A stretch of 64,000 nucleotides of DNA, from NCBI GenBank assembly GCA_916048095.2, contig OU696575.1, forward strand, positions 4,125,501 to 4,189,500, written 5' to 3'. The DNA is from Sacculina carcini (lineage: Eukaryota > Arthropoda > Thecostraca > Sacculinidae). The notes under the pieces are model-generated. The model ran no database searches. It worked only from the letters and a program-made list of their open reading frames with translations, and had not been told where the DNA came from. Positions 10,860 to 21,120 of the stretch are shown piece by piece (position 1 is the first letter of the stretch; every line of letters begins with the position of its first letter). Both the position numbers and the translations under genes were made by a program.

Positions 10860-11610
10860 AAGCCTGAATGGATATCACACAGACGGAACAGTCTCAAAGA
10901 AGAAAACATAAATATGATTCTCTTTTTGAATAAAAATATGTGACATATACGCGTTTTGTGTATGTGTGTGTGAACGTGTGCGTTGCGGAATAAGCGAACG
11001 TTTTCGGGCAATAGCCGAAATCAAATTATTGTTTGTTTGAGATATTATGTAACAGTTGATACGCAAACATTGTTTATATTGGAAAGTACATTGACTATTT
11101 AGCACATTTTTGCAGCATTAGCCACATTATTGTGTCAGCATTGTATGCATTTTACTGTTGTTAAATATAGAGATTATAATGCTTTGTACATGACTTCATT
11201 GAATATTAAAGCTTTTCTTCAAATTACAGGGCCGTAGTCAAGAGTTATATGCTTCACTCACCCAAAAAAAACAAAATGAGGATCCCCCACAAAAATGAAA
11301 TTTATGAAATGTTGAATTTAATTTTGTGAGAATACCCACTATAATGAAACTGATAGAACTTTGACTTTCAATAAAATTTTGAATTTATATAAACATTTGT
11401 TATTTTCCCAGTCACACCTTCATCTATGCCAACTCTCTTTTGTGTCTTTTCCCTTTGGGTGATCTCTAAACATTGAGTGGCGCCTACCTATGCGCAAATA
11501 ATTGTTTTCCCATCCAAGCGGAACCGCTTCCGGAACCGGTTCCAACGGTTCCACTGCCCTACGGATCCGGAACCGTGAGTATCAATTTTCACGGTTCCTG
11601 CACAGCCCTA
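10860..11610. other. Right interior and terminus of the hAT-like element
   Basis: No coding region recognised. A short stretch near 11215-11260 (gccgtagtcaagagtt) and an A-rich run (11263-11275) look like a small insertion remnant but cannot be assigned. From 11520 the DNA is again made of GGAACCG/CGGTTCC words, mirroring the left end, and finishes at the TIR (11592-11610). Confidence 0.5.
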
Positions 11611-11618
11611 CCGGTGAT

Positions 11619-11909
11619 AGAGTTGAGGAGGTGACCGTGAAGACCGTGTGATTTGATAAGATTGTGTGTGTTCTGTTTAGAGACTTTATCGAACGCTGAA
11701 GTTAAATCTATGAAAATAGCTAGAGTGAAACAGCCTTCAGAGAAATTATTGCGAATGTCAGACGTCAGTAGATTTACATTATCGGCGGTGCAACGGTTTT
11801 TTGTATAAGCAGTCTGTTCGAGAAAGATGAGACATTTTTGTTCTGAAAATAAGATGAGGCGAGGAGGAATTAATCGTTCGTATAATTATGAAAAACATGA
11901 GGTTAGTTG
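11619..11909 (-). pseudogene. LINE A, middle RT piece
   Basis: Minus-strand translation near 11735-11660 gives the RT motif LAIFIDLTSAFDKVS, the first catalytic aspartate region of a non-LTR RT, and then HGHLLNSI up to the ccggtgat duplication, after which the protein continues at 458 downward. Bounded at the right by the 15-bp duplication acatgaggttagttg (11895-11909) that flanks LINE B. Confidence 0.85.
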
Positions 11910-12621
11910 TTGTTGTTAATGTTCCTCAAGTTGTCTGGCCGAGCAACCTCGAGCTCCTGAGGAAAGACACGGCACCAACCGGGTTGCTCCACAGGCCTCT
12001 GACTGAATTTATTTTGTGTTGGCGTCTGAGTTGTGTGTGTGCTGTGCAGTGTTCCATGATGTGTGTGATGGTGTGTGGTGCTGAATTGCAATCTGGACAG
12101 GTGTCATCGATTGAGTCATTCAACCTTTTCTGATATGACAGAAGGGCAGGATGATGACCGCATCTCAACCTGGCCAGGTGCACCTTGTATTCCCTTGTGA
12201 GTGTGTTTTCTGATTTGTGTATGTCCGGTGGGTGCCTTTGTAGGAGTGTATTGTGTTGTAGGGAGTGTATGGCTTTCCGTGCGATCTCTGTGTGTATGTG
12301 TTTCTTGATTGATGTGCGTGGGGGAGCTGGTGGAAGTGATGTGAAAATTTGTCTGTGGTAAAGTGTGCTTGGTGTTGTTTTTATGTTTCTGTCTGTGTTG
12401 TCTTGTGTTGTGAGTTGATGTAGTGGATGTGATGTGTTGGTGACTGCTGCTGCAAGTGTTTGTGTGCCTCTCATGTCTAGGTGGTGTGTCAGTTTGAGTA
12501 TTTTGATTTCGTGATGAAGGTGGTCTGCTGGTGTGGTAGCTGTGCATCCTGTGATTGTTCTGAGTGCGGTGTTTTGAAGTGTTTGAAGTGTGTTTGTGTG
12601 GCGTGTTGCGAGATTGCTAGC
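11910..12621 (-). mobile_element. LINE B 3' fragment inserted in LINE A
   Basis: Flanked by a perfect 15-bp target duplication acatgaggttagttg at 11895-11909 and 12622-12636. Minus-strand frame encodes the C-terminal end of an APE-type LINE ORF2: LQNTALRTITGC, then after about 130 residues the Cys/His motif CPDCNSAPHTITHIMEHC, ending about 11926. The 3' end is a short (aac)n tail adjoining the duplication at 11910. It is a 5'-truncated copy, about 710 bp, of a Jockey/I/R1-like family different from LINE A. Confidence 0.85.
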
Positions 12622-14153
12622 ACATGAGGTTAGTTGAATGGGTCGGTATGATGAGAAGTTTATGCGCAATTTACCTGGTTTTGCGATGGGGATTATTAAA
12701 GAGTGCTGCCAGGAAGGAGGGAAAAAATCGTTTAGCCAGATTGAATTTAGACATGACAGAAGCGTATGTTTGTTGGTTTAAAGTAATGTTTTTAAAGAAT
12801 GAGTAGTCGATTTGGTCGGGACCGGTGGATGTGGAATTGAATTGAGACAGACAATAGTTTATATCAGACAGGGTAAAATAATCATTACATATGTGTGAAC
12901 AGGCATGTCGATCAGATATTGAAGAAGTAGCTGTAGGAATAGGAAATGTCGTAGAAGTATTTGATTATGGATGACTTTTAGACAGATCGGAGTAGAAGTT
13001 TCCTAAAAGATGTAGGACGATACAACGGTCAGTGATCAAGGTGCGGTTGAGGTAAGTGACAGGAGGAGAAGATGGAGAACGTTCAATACAGCGGAAAGAA
13101 CGGACAATATGCCAGAGTTTTGATAAAGGAGCGCGATGAGAGAAGGAACTGTGAGCCCAGCTAGAACGTTTTGCTTCGCGGATGATTTTTCGTACGCGGG
13201 CTTTAGCTCGTTTGTAGTCATCCAAGGATGATGAAGTGGGGTGAGAACGGAAGAGGCGAAGCGCTCTTTTACGCTGCAGCACTGCTTCCCTACATGACTG
13301 AGACCACCACGGACAACTACGACGAGGCCTGTTTCCAGCATGAACTACTGGAATACACTGTTTTGCTGCGGTCATGATTTTGTTAGTTAGAAAAGGTACG
13401 GATAGTTCATAATTTGCAGGTAGTTGAGTATATGAGAGCACTTCATTGAAATGCCCCCAGTTTGCGGATTTGATTTTCCAGCGAGAACGAAGAGTAGGTG
13501 AAAATGAGCCAGTAAGAAAGTTTGTAATGATGGGACAGTGATCACTAGAATGAAATGAATATTGGCATTGCCAATCAAGAAATGGAGCCAGACTGGAGGA
13601 GGAGAGAGTCAGATCGATGTGAAAGAGAGCCGTGGAACTCATCAAGATGAGTAGGTGACCCATCATTGAGGACTCGCAGAGCATGATTTTCTACGATTGA
13701 TGGCCACGAAGATCCCCATAGCTACTGTTTTGCGTTGAAATCTCCACAGACAATGTACGGCTGTGGAAGTTGATGCAAAAGAGAGTCTAATTCTGATTCT
13801 TGTATTATTTGGAGAGGAGGAATGTATAGGCTGCATATGAATATGGTGTGGTTAAAGACATTTAGTTGAATGGCAACAGCTTGTAGAGACCCGGAGAGAG
13901 AAATACGATTATGTTTAACTGAAGAAGAAACAAGAATAGACGAGCCGCCCTTTCGTCGGGAATTGTCGCCGAATGAATGATGGATAGTGGATGAATAGTG
14001 GTTGTTCATAAAATTTAAATTGTCAGATGGAAGAAGATGCGTTTCTTGAAGGCATACAGTGAATGGAAGCATGTCAGAGAGAGTTTGTAACAGTTCGTAA
14101 CTTTTATTAGAAAAGCTTCTGCAATTCCATTGATAGATTAGCGGATGGGGCAT
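12622..14153 (-). pseudogene. LINE A ORF2: APE endonuclease and N-terminal RT, frameshifted
   Basis: From ATG at 14153 the endonuclease opens with YQWNCRSFSNKSYEL, then VCLQETHLL, CSLYIPPL and VCGDFNAKQ (catalytic N, E, Y and D-x-N). A frameshift near 13690-13720 moves the reading to a frame with HIDLTLSSSSL and SSDHCPI (catalytic D-H), then the linker RSCPWWSQSCREAVLQRKRAL typical of this LINE group, ending in a stop at 12965. RT begins near 12880 (STGPDQIDYSFF) and, in another frame, SSYRPIQLTSC at the LINE B border. Multiple stops and shifts show that it is dead. Confidence 0.85.
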
Positions 14154-14415
14154 GAGAATATACAGAAGAGTAGCTAGACAGAGTCTGTTTATAGATGTTT
14201 ATAAAAGGATATCTCGTCATTGTTTTACATTCTGTGGATTTCGCAGGCTGTAGGTGGGTTTATTTTTCTGTTTTTTGGAGCGATTTGATGGAAACATTGA
14301 TTAAGATACGTAAGTGTGGTCGGATGGAGGAGTGGAAGAGGTGTTGACGGCCACAGCGGAGTTTGATGAAAGCGCTGTTGATGGATTCGTGGATGTTGAT
14401 TCAGGTGTTGATCCA

Positions 14416-15459
14416 TCAGAGTGATTCTCTATCAAGTTTGTTGACAGATTGTTCTGACTGTTGATCAGAGGTTGATGTTTGTTCTGTCTGATTATCTTCA
14501 GACGCTTCGATTTTTGATGCGGGTGAATTGTTTGCAATGAGGCTTTTGGCTTGCGACGCGATAATTACAACAAGCTGATTCACAGTACAGGTAAGTGATG
14601 CTATTTCGGCACGCAGTTCAGCAATCTCAGAATTCGATGTTTTTGTTGTTGTTGGTACAGTGGGTGTTGAATCACTGTGAGAAGCATATTTGTTGTTGGT
14701 GGTTCTTTCAATCATGCTTTTCGCCATTGGATATGGAATTTTCTGGCGATATTGAAGCTCCAGTGTTTTCATTTCTGTAGCATATTTCCGGCAGTTGGTA
14801 GATGTAGCAGGGCCGTTTGATACTCCAGCACAGTTGATACAACAATCAATGCATTCACCATTGTGAGGAGAGTTGCCGCACTGAAGACAGACTTTTGTTC
14901 CTGTACAGAATGTTGCGAGGTGGCCAATCTTTCCACAGTTCGTGCACAATCTCGGTTTTGGGATCCAGGGTCTGACTTTGTAGTTCACGTAGTCAAACCT
15001 CAATTCCTCGGGACATCTCAGTTTGGTAAAAGTCAGGAAAAATACTGGTGATGCTGGAGACGGACGGCGAACTTGAGTGACTCCGGAAGAAGAAATCCAC
15101 TGTCTTCGATGGTCTTCGATGTCTATTTGTTTGAAATCAGGGTCGTATATAGAGCCCTTCGATGAGTTTAGATTTTAGTGCAGCTCAAAAGATGCCGACA
15201 CATTTCCGAGTTTCGATGATGATAGTATTTTTTCCGTCTGTGTTGTATTGACGGTCTTCACCAGGATAGCACCGTCTTTCAAGAGGGAGACACGTTCGGC
15301 ACTATCATTCAGAATATTTCTCAGAGACATATCGATAGATGGCCATACTAGATCACGCAGTGGCTTTCCTTCGAGAGTTCTGGCTACGATGAACCTTCCT
15401 TCATCGTCTTGTTGCGACAAGAAGTTGGGATCAACATGACCCCATTTAGGGTTCTTCAT
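14416..15459 (-). pseudogene. LINE A ORF1: Gag-like protein with CCHC knuckles
   Basis: N-terminal part from ATG 15459 (MKNPKWGHVDPNFL) contains GRFIVARTLEGKPLRDL, an RRM-like fold region, ending with SASFELH at a TAA (15175-15177). The same register goes on with NLNSSKGSIYDPD, GVTQVRRPSP and LTFTKLRCPEELRFDYV, then zinc knuckles CTNCGKIGHLATFC and a second Cys cluster CLQCGNSPHNGEC, and a Ser/Thr-rich tail to 14416. The GVI, VRR, LTF and PRPLRC series is characteristic of I-type LINE ORF1. One nonsense codon separates the halves. Confidence 0.85.
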
Positions 15460-15479
15460 GAGAAGAAACAGCTAAGATA

Positions 15480-15851
15480 AACTAAATGTGTTATAGTTAA
15501 TAGATAAGAGAAAGAGGAAAAGTATGGCTACCAGAAAGTGAGAAGAAAACACAAACACAAAACAAAGTAAAAAAACGGACACAAAGCCCTGAGATGCGGG
15601 CTGGAAACACCCAGAGGTTGAAAATATTCTATACAAACTGTAAACTATAGGAAAAACTTCAACAATTCCTTAGCAAGAGAAACACCGCTGACGCACGGGT
15701 GACCTCCGATGAGCTTAGGTTTTCCAATTGATTAGTTTAGGTAGTGTTTGTTTTAGGTTTGCTTGTTTTAGTTTAGGTAATGTTTTAGGTTTCCATTGGT
15801 TTAGGTCTTTAACGCGTATGCATTTTTTATTTCGGAGGTCCTACGACTACT
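15480..15851. other. 5' end of LINE A and start of LINE C
   Basis: No gene. The left part is 5' untranslated sequence of minus-strand LINE A; the right part (about 15710-15851), with repeated ttttaggt words, is upstream sequence of plus-strand LINE C. The two elements lie head to head and the exact border is not visible. Confidence 0.5.
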
Positions 15852-16916
15852 ATGTGTATCTCTGAAACTTGTTACGTCTGTGCCGGCTCCAATGGGGATC
15901 CGAGCAAGTTGATCGACTGCAATTTGTGCAGCTTCTGGTGCCACTTGAGATGTGTCCACTTGTCTGGAGTCAAGCAAGGTGCTATTAAGCATGTGAACTG
16001 GATTTGCTGCCCCTGTCTCGCTAGAGCAAAACTTGCTCTGAGTGTAGTCAACAAATTTGACGATCTGTCGTCTCGTTTACTAACTATTGAAGCATCGTTG
16101 AAGCCAACACCTTCTGCTTCTTCTGCTCAACTGGGGGCTGCTGCTGAGCCTGTTGGCTCGTATGCGGTAGTCCTCCGGCCAAAGACGGGGGACTCGCAGG
16201 TCCAAGCCGAAACTGTCGCTCCCGCCCTGAAGGATGTGCAGGTGGTTGGCTCCCGGCAGGCTCATAACGGTGGTCTCGAGCTGCGCTGTCGTTCACCGGG
16301 TGCGGCTGCGCGTGCTGCTAAACCCATTCGAGCTGCTGTGCCGGGAATCGATGCACACGTGCCACAGCGGTCATACATTCAGCCAAAGGTGACGGTGGCG
16401 AATATACCTCTGGACGCATCAATTGATACGTTTACCGATGGTGTGCGGTTGAAGAATCCCGCGCTTGCCGATGTCCCGGCTGCTGAATTGAGGGTAATGT
16501 TTTTTTCTACTCCCCGCCATGAGCTCATTCACGCTGTTCTCGCCGTGTCTCCGGCTGTAAGGGTCATCATTCGCAGCAGTGGCGACCGTCTGTTTGTTGG
16601 CCTGCGCGCCTGCGCTGTTTATGACCGTTATTGGGTCGCGCGGTGCTACAAATGTGCTGGTTTGGGTCACACAGCGGCCCAGTGCACCCGTTCCGTGACG
16701 TGCGGCCGCTGCGCCGGCCCCCACCTGTCATCTGCTTGCGACCAGTCGTCCCCGCTCAAGTGTGTGAATTGTTCGCGTGCTGGCCGTGATCACCTCCACT
16801 CATCTTTCTCATCTGATTGTCCTCCTTTTGTCGCCGTCCGAAATAGTATTCGTTCCCGCAATGCCACTTCCTCCTCCTTCACTTCTCCCACTAGCTCTCA
16901 TCAAACTTCTGCCTGA
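15852..16916 (+). CDS. LINE C ORF1: PHD-finger, RRM-like, CCHC protein
   Basis: 354 residues from ATG 15852. Residues 7-57 form a PHD finger (CYVCAG, IDCNLCSFWCHLRCVHL, WICCPCLAR). The middle (about 100-230) is the ORF1 nucleic-acid-binding region (YAVVLRPKTG, PKVTVANIPLD, VRLKNPALADVPA). Residues 260-320 carry CYKCAGLGHTAAQC, CGRCAGPHLSSAC and a further C-x2-C cluster. PHD-bearing ORF1 proteins are known from CR1/L2-group LINEs and package element RNA. The frame is unbroken. It stops with TGA at 16914-16916, and ORF2 goes on in the same register without its own early ATG. Confidence 0.9.
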   Translation: MCISETCYVCAGSNGDPSKLIDCNLCSFWCHLRCVHLSGVKQGAIKHVNWICCPCLARAKLALSVVNKFDDLSSRLLTIEASLKPTPSASSAQLGAAAEPVGSYAVVLRPKTGDSQVQAETVAPALKDVQVVGSRQAHNGGLELRCRSPGAAARAAKPIRAAVPGIDAHVPQRSYIQPKVTVANIPLDASIDTFTDGVRLKNPALADVPAAELRVMFFSTPRHELIHAVLAVSPAVRVIIRSSGDRLFVGLRACAVYDRYWVARCYKCAGLGHTAAQCTRSVTCGRCAGPHLSSACDQSSPLKCVNCSRAGRDHLHSSFSSDCPPFVAVRNSIRSRNATSSSFTSPTSSHQTSA

Positions 16917-19823
16917 CTTCCTGTCACCCCTCGTGTCTCCGTTTCGTGCTCATCACTCCCGTTTGACCTTATAAATATCCGCTCTTGTCGCTATAAGTTT
17001 GATTTCGTCTCCTATCTTTGTTCTTATTATCAGTTATCTTTCTTATATTTGGTTGAAACTTGGCATTTCGATACTGGCGTTGCGACTTTTTCTGCTCAGC
17101 TCCCTCCGTCCTACAAATTTATCCACTCTTCCCGCTCACTTTCTAGCAAGTCCTGTGGTGGTGGTATTGGCATCGTTTATCACAAGTCCCTCTCCTTTTC
17201 TTTAATTGATTCCTTTACTTCCGTTTTTAGTTCGTTTGAATGTCTTCCTACCTGTTTATCTGTTCCGTCTCATCCTAAGGTCTGTATTTTGATTGTTTAT
17301 CGTCACAACCACCCTGGTACCGCATCTGTTTTCGCTACTGAGTTCTCTGATGTTCTAGATTCCATTATTTCTTTATTCTCGAATCGCTTTATCGTACTTG
17401 GTGATTTAAATTTTTGGGTTGATGCTCCTCGTTTGTCGCCTTATGCCTGTAACTTTCTCTCACTCATTGAATCATATGGTCTTGTATTTCTTGTTTCTTC
17501 CCCTACTCATCAGTCTGATCATACTCTTGATCTCGTTTTGTTTCCTGTCCCTGTCTTTCCCTCTGACATCCCGATACCTGAAGTTCGTGTTCATCCTCCA
17601 GATTCTTCAATCTCTGATCATAGTTTTCTCCTCTTTGAACTCTCACTCTCGCCTAATCCTTCTTCCCCATCTCTGTCTATCTCAATTGGCTCCTTTCGCA
17701 ATTTCGACCCTACTCAGTTTTCTGCTCTTCTTGTATCTCATCTGCCGATCCAACTGCTACACTCCGTTCCTGTGTCTGATGTCTATCCCCTTTTTTCCGG
17801 TACTCTTTCTGTAATTAATGACGCCTTGTTTCCTCTCATGTCTCGCTCAATTAAATCCTCCTCATCTACTTGGTCTTCTATTGGTCTGTCTGCTCTTAAA
17901 CGTGATCAGCGTCGTCTGGAGACATTCTCCCTCTTCTATTTTATGGTCCTCGTATTCTGCTGCTCGTTCGTCTTATATCTATGCTCTGGCTCTGGCAAAA
18001 AACAATCCTACTATACCAGACATTTATCCTCCCTGTCTGGCTCTCCTAAAATGCTTTGGTGCACTCTGAACTCTCTCCGCGGTTCTAATTTATCTACTTC
18101 CTGTCTGATCTCGGCTGAGGAATTCGCTACTTCCTTCTTGGATAAGCTTTACACCGCCATCTCAAGTCTTCCTGTCTGTTCTTTACCTGTCACTCATTCT
18201 GGTCCCTGTGATGAATTCTCCTTGTTTTCCCAACTCGTTCTTACTGATGTTTGTAAGCTCATTTCCTCTTCTAAAAAATCATTTTTCCCTGCTGATCCTT
18301 TGAATTTACGTGCTATCTCCGACTCCATACTTCTTCTTGCTCCTTATTTCCTACATGTCATCAATTCCTCCTTTCTTCATGGTTCATTTCTTGCTGATAA
18401 GCACGCTATCATTCGTCCATTGCGAAAGAAACCTTCTCTTGATCCATCAGTCATGAAAAACTATCGTCCTGTGTCTCTCCTCAGTTTTCCGTCTAAACTT
18501 CTTGAGTCTGCTATCCACTCTCAACTGTCTCCTTATCTAAATCAATCACTTTGCTCCGCTCAGTCTGGATTTCGGCCTTCTCATTCTACTGAGTCTGTGT
18601 CTATTTCTATCCTTGATCACATTTTCTCTCACTTTGCTTTGGGTCGCTCTGTCTTTCTTGTACTACTAGACATGTCCTCTGCTTTTTATCTCGTTGACCA
18701 CTCTATTCTCATTGACGATCTTTCTTCTCTTGGTATTTCTTCATCCGCGCTTTCTCTCCTCAAATCTTATTTCACCAATAGAACTTTCGAAATTCTGTGA
18801 AAGTCAATTCTTCTCTCTCTTCTGTGCGTCCTCTGTGTTCTGGTGTCCCTCAAGGTTCCGTGCTTGGTACTTTACTATTCAACATCTACATGACCCCACT
18901 ATGCCCTATTCTTGAACGTCACTCTCTCACATTTCACGTATATACCGACGATATTAAGTTTTTCATCACTCTTCCTCTTCGCACTCCTTCTTTCATTGCT
19001 GATGTTCTTTCTGATGTTTCTGCTTGGGCTGCTTCTAGACGTCTCCTTCTGAATCAATCAAAATCTGAGTTTATTGTTTTCCATCCTCCCCGCATTTCTC
19101 CCCCTTTTCTTCCTTGGTCTGTCTCCCAGTCAGTGCGTAGTCTTGGTGTGATCTTGGATTCTAATGTTTCGTTCTCCTCTCAAGTCACCTGTTTATCGTA
19201 CATGTCGCCTTATTCTGAGATCTTTATATCCTATTCGCCCGTTTCTTGATCGCCCTTCTGCTATTAAACTTATTATTTCTCTAATATTTTCCGTATTGAT
19301 TATTGTTATTCCATCCGCATTCTTCAGCGTGTTATCAACTCTTCTTGTCGTTTTGTCCTGTCTCCTACACCTTGTCGCCATACTTCTGAATTTTTGTTTC
19401 AATTTCGTTGGCTTCCTATCATTCCCCGCATTCATTTTCGCCCGTGTTTATTATTTTCAAACTCATTCATGACCCTTCTCAGCCTTCCTATCTTTCTCGC
19501 CTTTTGTCTGAATCTGTTGTTCCTTCTCGACATTCGCGCGCACTTGTATGTTCTAGAGCTTTGAATGAGTCTACCTGGTCTCCTAAATCGTTTTCATTTT
19601 TGCTCCGCGTCTGTTTAATTCTCTTCCCTCTAATATTGTTCAATCTTCCTCCTTCCATTCGCTCAGGTCCTCTTTGTATAAATATTTGTTTGATCAATCG
19701 TTTGACCCTGTATCTCATTGTCTTACTCCATATGCTTCTGTGTGATCTGTTTTTCGTTATTTGCGAAACAAAATTATATTTGTTTTGTGTGCCTCATCTG
19801 GTTTTGCTGTTCCTGTATTGTGT
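16917..19823 (+). pseudogene. LINE C ORF2: APE endonuclease and RT, several frameshifts
   Basis: Starts in the ORF1 register after TGA. Endonuclease: LINIRSCRYKF near 16970, LVETWHFD, CGGGIGIVYH, VLGDLNFWVD, HTLDLVLF and ISDHSF are visible. RT: NYRPVSLLSFPSKLLESA near 18470, SAQSGFRPSHSTES, LLDMSSAFYLVDH. A stop at 18800 coincides with a frameshift; the next frame has CSGVPQGSVLG and the catalytic FHVYTDDIKF (YTDD for YADD). A second shift lies near 19200 (RTCRLILRSLYPI). The sequence after 19.5 kb decays and is cut by gypsy E at 19824. CR1/L2-like by the VPQGSVLG and RTCRLILR pattern. Not functional. Confidence 0.85.
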
Positions 19824-20124
19824 TGTAGTGTTGGTCATGTTGTTTACGCCCATTGTTATATATGCGTGTGTTTGGTTTTAGTGTACAATGGTTTTGGTTT
19901 GTCCGTGTGTGTTGGTATGTGAGCGCGCGTGTTCGCGACTACAGGCACGTGTTTGACCTGTGACGCACGCGGGTCATTGACCGCGTGCCACTGTATGTAT
20001 GCGCGTGTGCAGGACAAGTGACTTGTACAGTCGTGTCAGAGGGCTGGTCCTGGTTGGGGTCGCGTTGAACGTAGCGCTTGCTGCCTAATACACTGTGTGT
20101 GTGTTTTTTTCCTCAACTTTTCGT
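19824..20124 (+). repeat. 5' LTR of gypsy E
   Basis: About 301 bp matching 38291-38581 with small differences (Gtgttggtat present here, deleted there; lost gg near 38500). It is followed by a 17-bp direct repeat ttcgttacggcagcatt at about 20123 and 20147 instead of an obvious TGG primer site. Confidence 0.85.
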
Positions 20125-20224
20125 TCGTTACGGCAGCATTTTCATTCGTTACGGCAGCATTTGCGCTATATATCTGTGGCTTGTTAATTGTTTTCCGACC
20201 AGTTTTTGTGGTTACATTTTCGAC

Positions 20225-21120
20225 ATGTACGACGACGACAAGACCGATGCAAGTAATTCTTCAAATCCATTCGTTTCGGCTCATGTTGCTGTCAAACCAC
20301 GCCATTTCTACCGAAGTCGGTGAGCGGGTGGCTGGCTATATTGGAGGCACAATTTCATCTGGCAAATGTGACGGCTGAAGAAACCAAAATTTTTTCATGC
20401 CATCTCAGCTCTCCCTGCCGATGTAGTCTCCAAGATTAGTCCAGAAGTATTGGCGGGCCACAAATAGGTCGAACTGAAAGCGGCTCTAGAGAAAGCATTC
20501 TCTCGTACAAAAGCTGAACTCTTTGAGGAGCTTCTGTCGGGAACATCATTCAGTGGCCGCGCATCAGTAGTTATGACTGAGCTGAGACAGACAGCTGCAA
20601 TGGCTGGGGTGGGAGATGAGCTGGTGAGTACGACGTCGCTTCTTGAAAACCTTGTCCCCAGTGATCGCCACGGCTCTTGCAGCTCAGAAGGGTTTGACAT
20701 TGGAACAACTCGGGTAGTTGGCTGACGATTTAAAGCATCTGGCACGTGAGGAAAATTGCCTAAACGTGTCAGTGCGTCGAAATATGTCCGGTGGTACAGA
20801 TCGAGACCGAGGTCGCAATCCAGCCAGGTACTCCATTAGAGAGAATTCAGCTGAGCGTGGCAATCTTCCTCGGAATGTTCGTCCGTATCGTGCAGGTCAA
20901 CGGCCTCAGGTGTGTCGGGCGCACCTGTATTACGGGCGAGCTGCACGTACATGCAAGCATTGGTGCCAATGGCCCGACAAATCACAAGACTTGCAAGTTC
21001 CGCCGCCATCAAGACCAGGCTCGCGATCAGCTTCACCAGCAAATGCCGAAGCACAGGAAAACTAGCAAGGCAGGCGGGTTCGATCGCGACTCACCGTCTG
21101 CCGCTGCTAAAAGTCGCCGC
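20225..21120 (+). pseudogene. gag: Gypsy E gag, degraded
   Basis: ATG at 20225 opens MYDDDKTDASNSSNPF. After a frameshift near 20315 the Gag capsid signature WLAILEAQFHLANVTAEET appears, then KIFHAISALPADVV, an in-frame TAG, ELKAALEKAFSRTKAEL and later, in other frames, AAQKGLTLEQLG and LADDLKHLAREEN. This helical series is usual for metazoan Ty3/gypsy Gag. At least three frame changes and two stops are present. No intact zinc knuckle was seen. Confidence 0.8.

Larger units (their letters stand above)
459..11610. mobile_element. hAT-like composite DNA element carrying the tandem gypsy retroelement
   Basis: The interval interrupts LINE A. It is flanked by ccggtgaa (451-458) and ccggtgat (11611-11618), an 8-bp target duplication with one mismatch. 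The left end (about 461-479, accggctgggcaggaaccg) and the reverse complement of the right end (11592-11610, tagggctgtgcaggaaccg) match over GGCTGkGCAGGAACCG, giving short terminal inverted repeats. An 8-bp duplication with ends of the form TAGGGCTGTGC is typical of hAT elements. No hAT transposase was recognised inside; a 71-codon minus-strand frame split by the LTR element is described separately. Subterminal DNA on both sides is rich in GGAACCG-type words. Two extra bases at the left junction make the exact edge uncertain. Confidence 0.55.

Noticed and set aside
11926-12669. Single gene joining SSYRPIQLTSC to the LINE C-terminus
   Set aside because: The frame is an accidental fusion: the first residues are LINE A RT and the rest is inserted LINE B, as the 15-bp duplication at 12622 shows.
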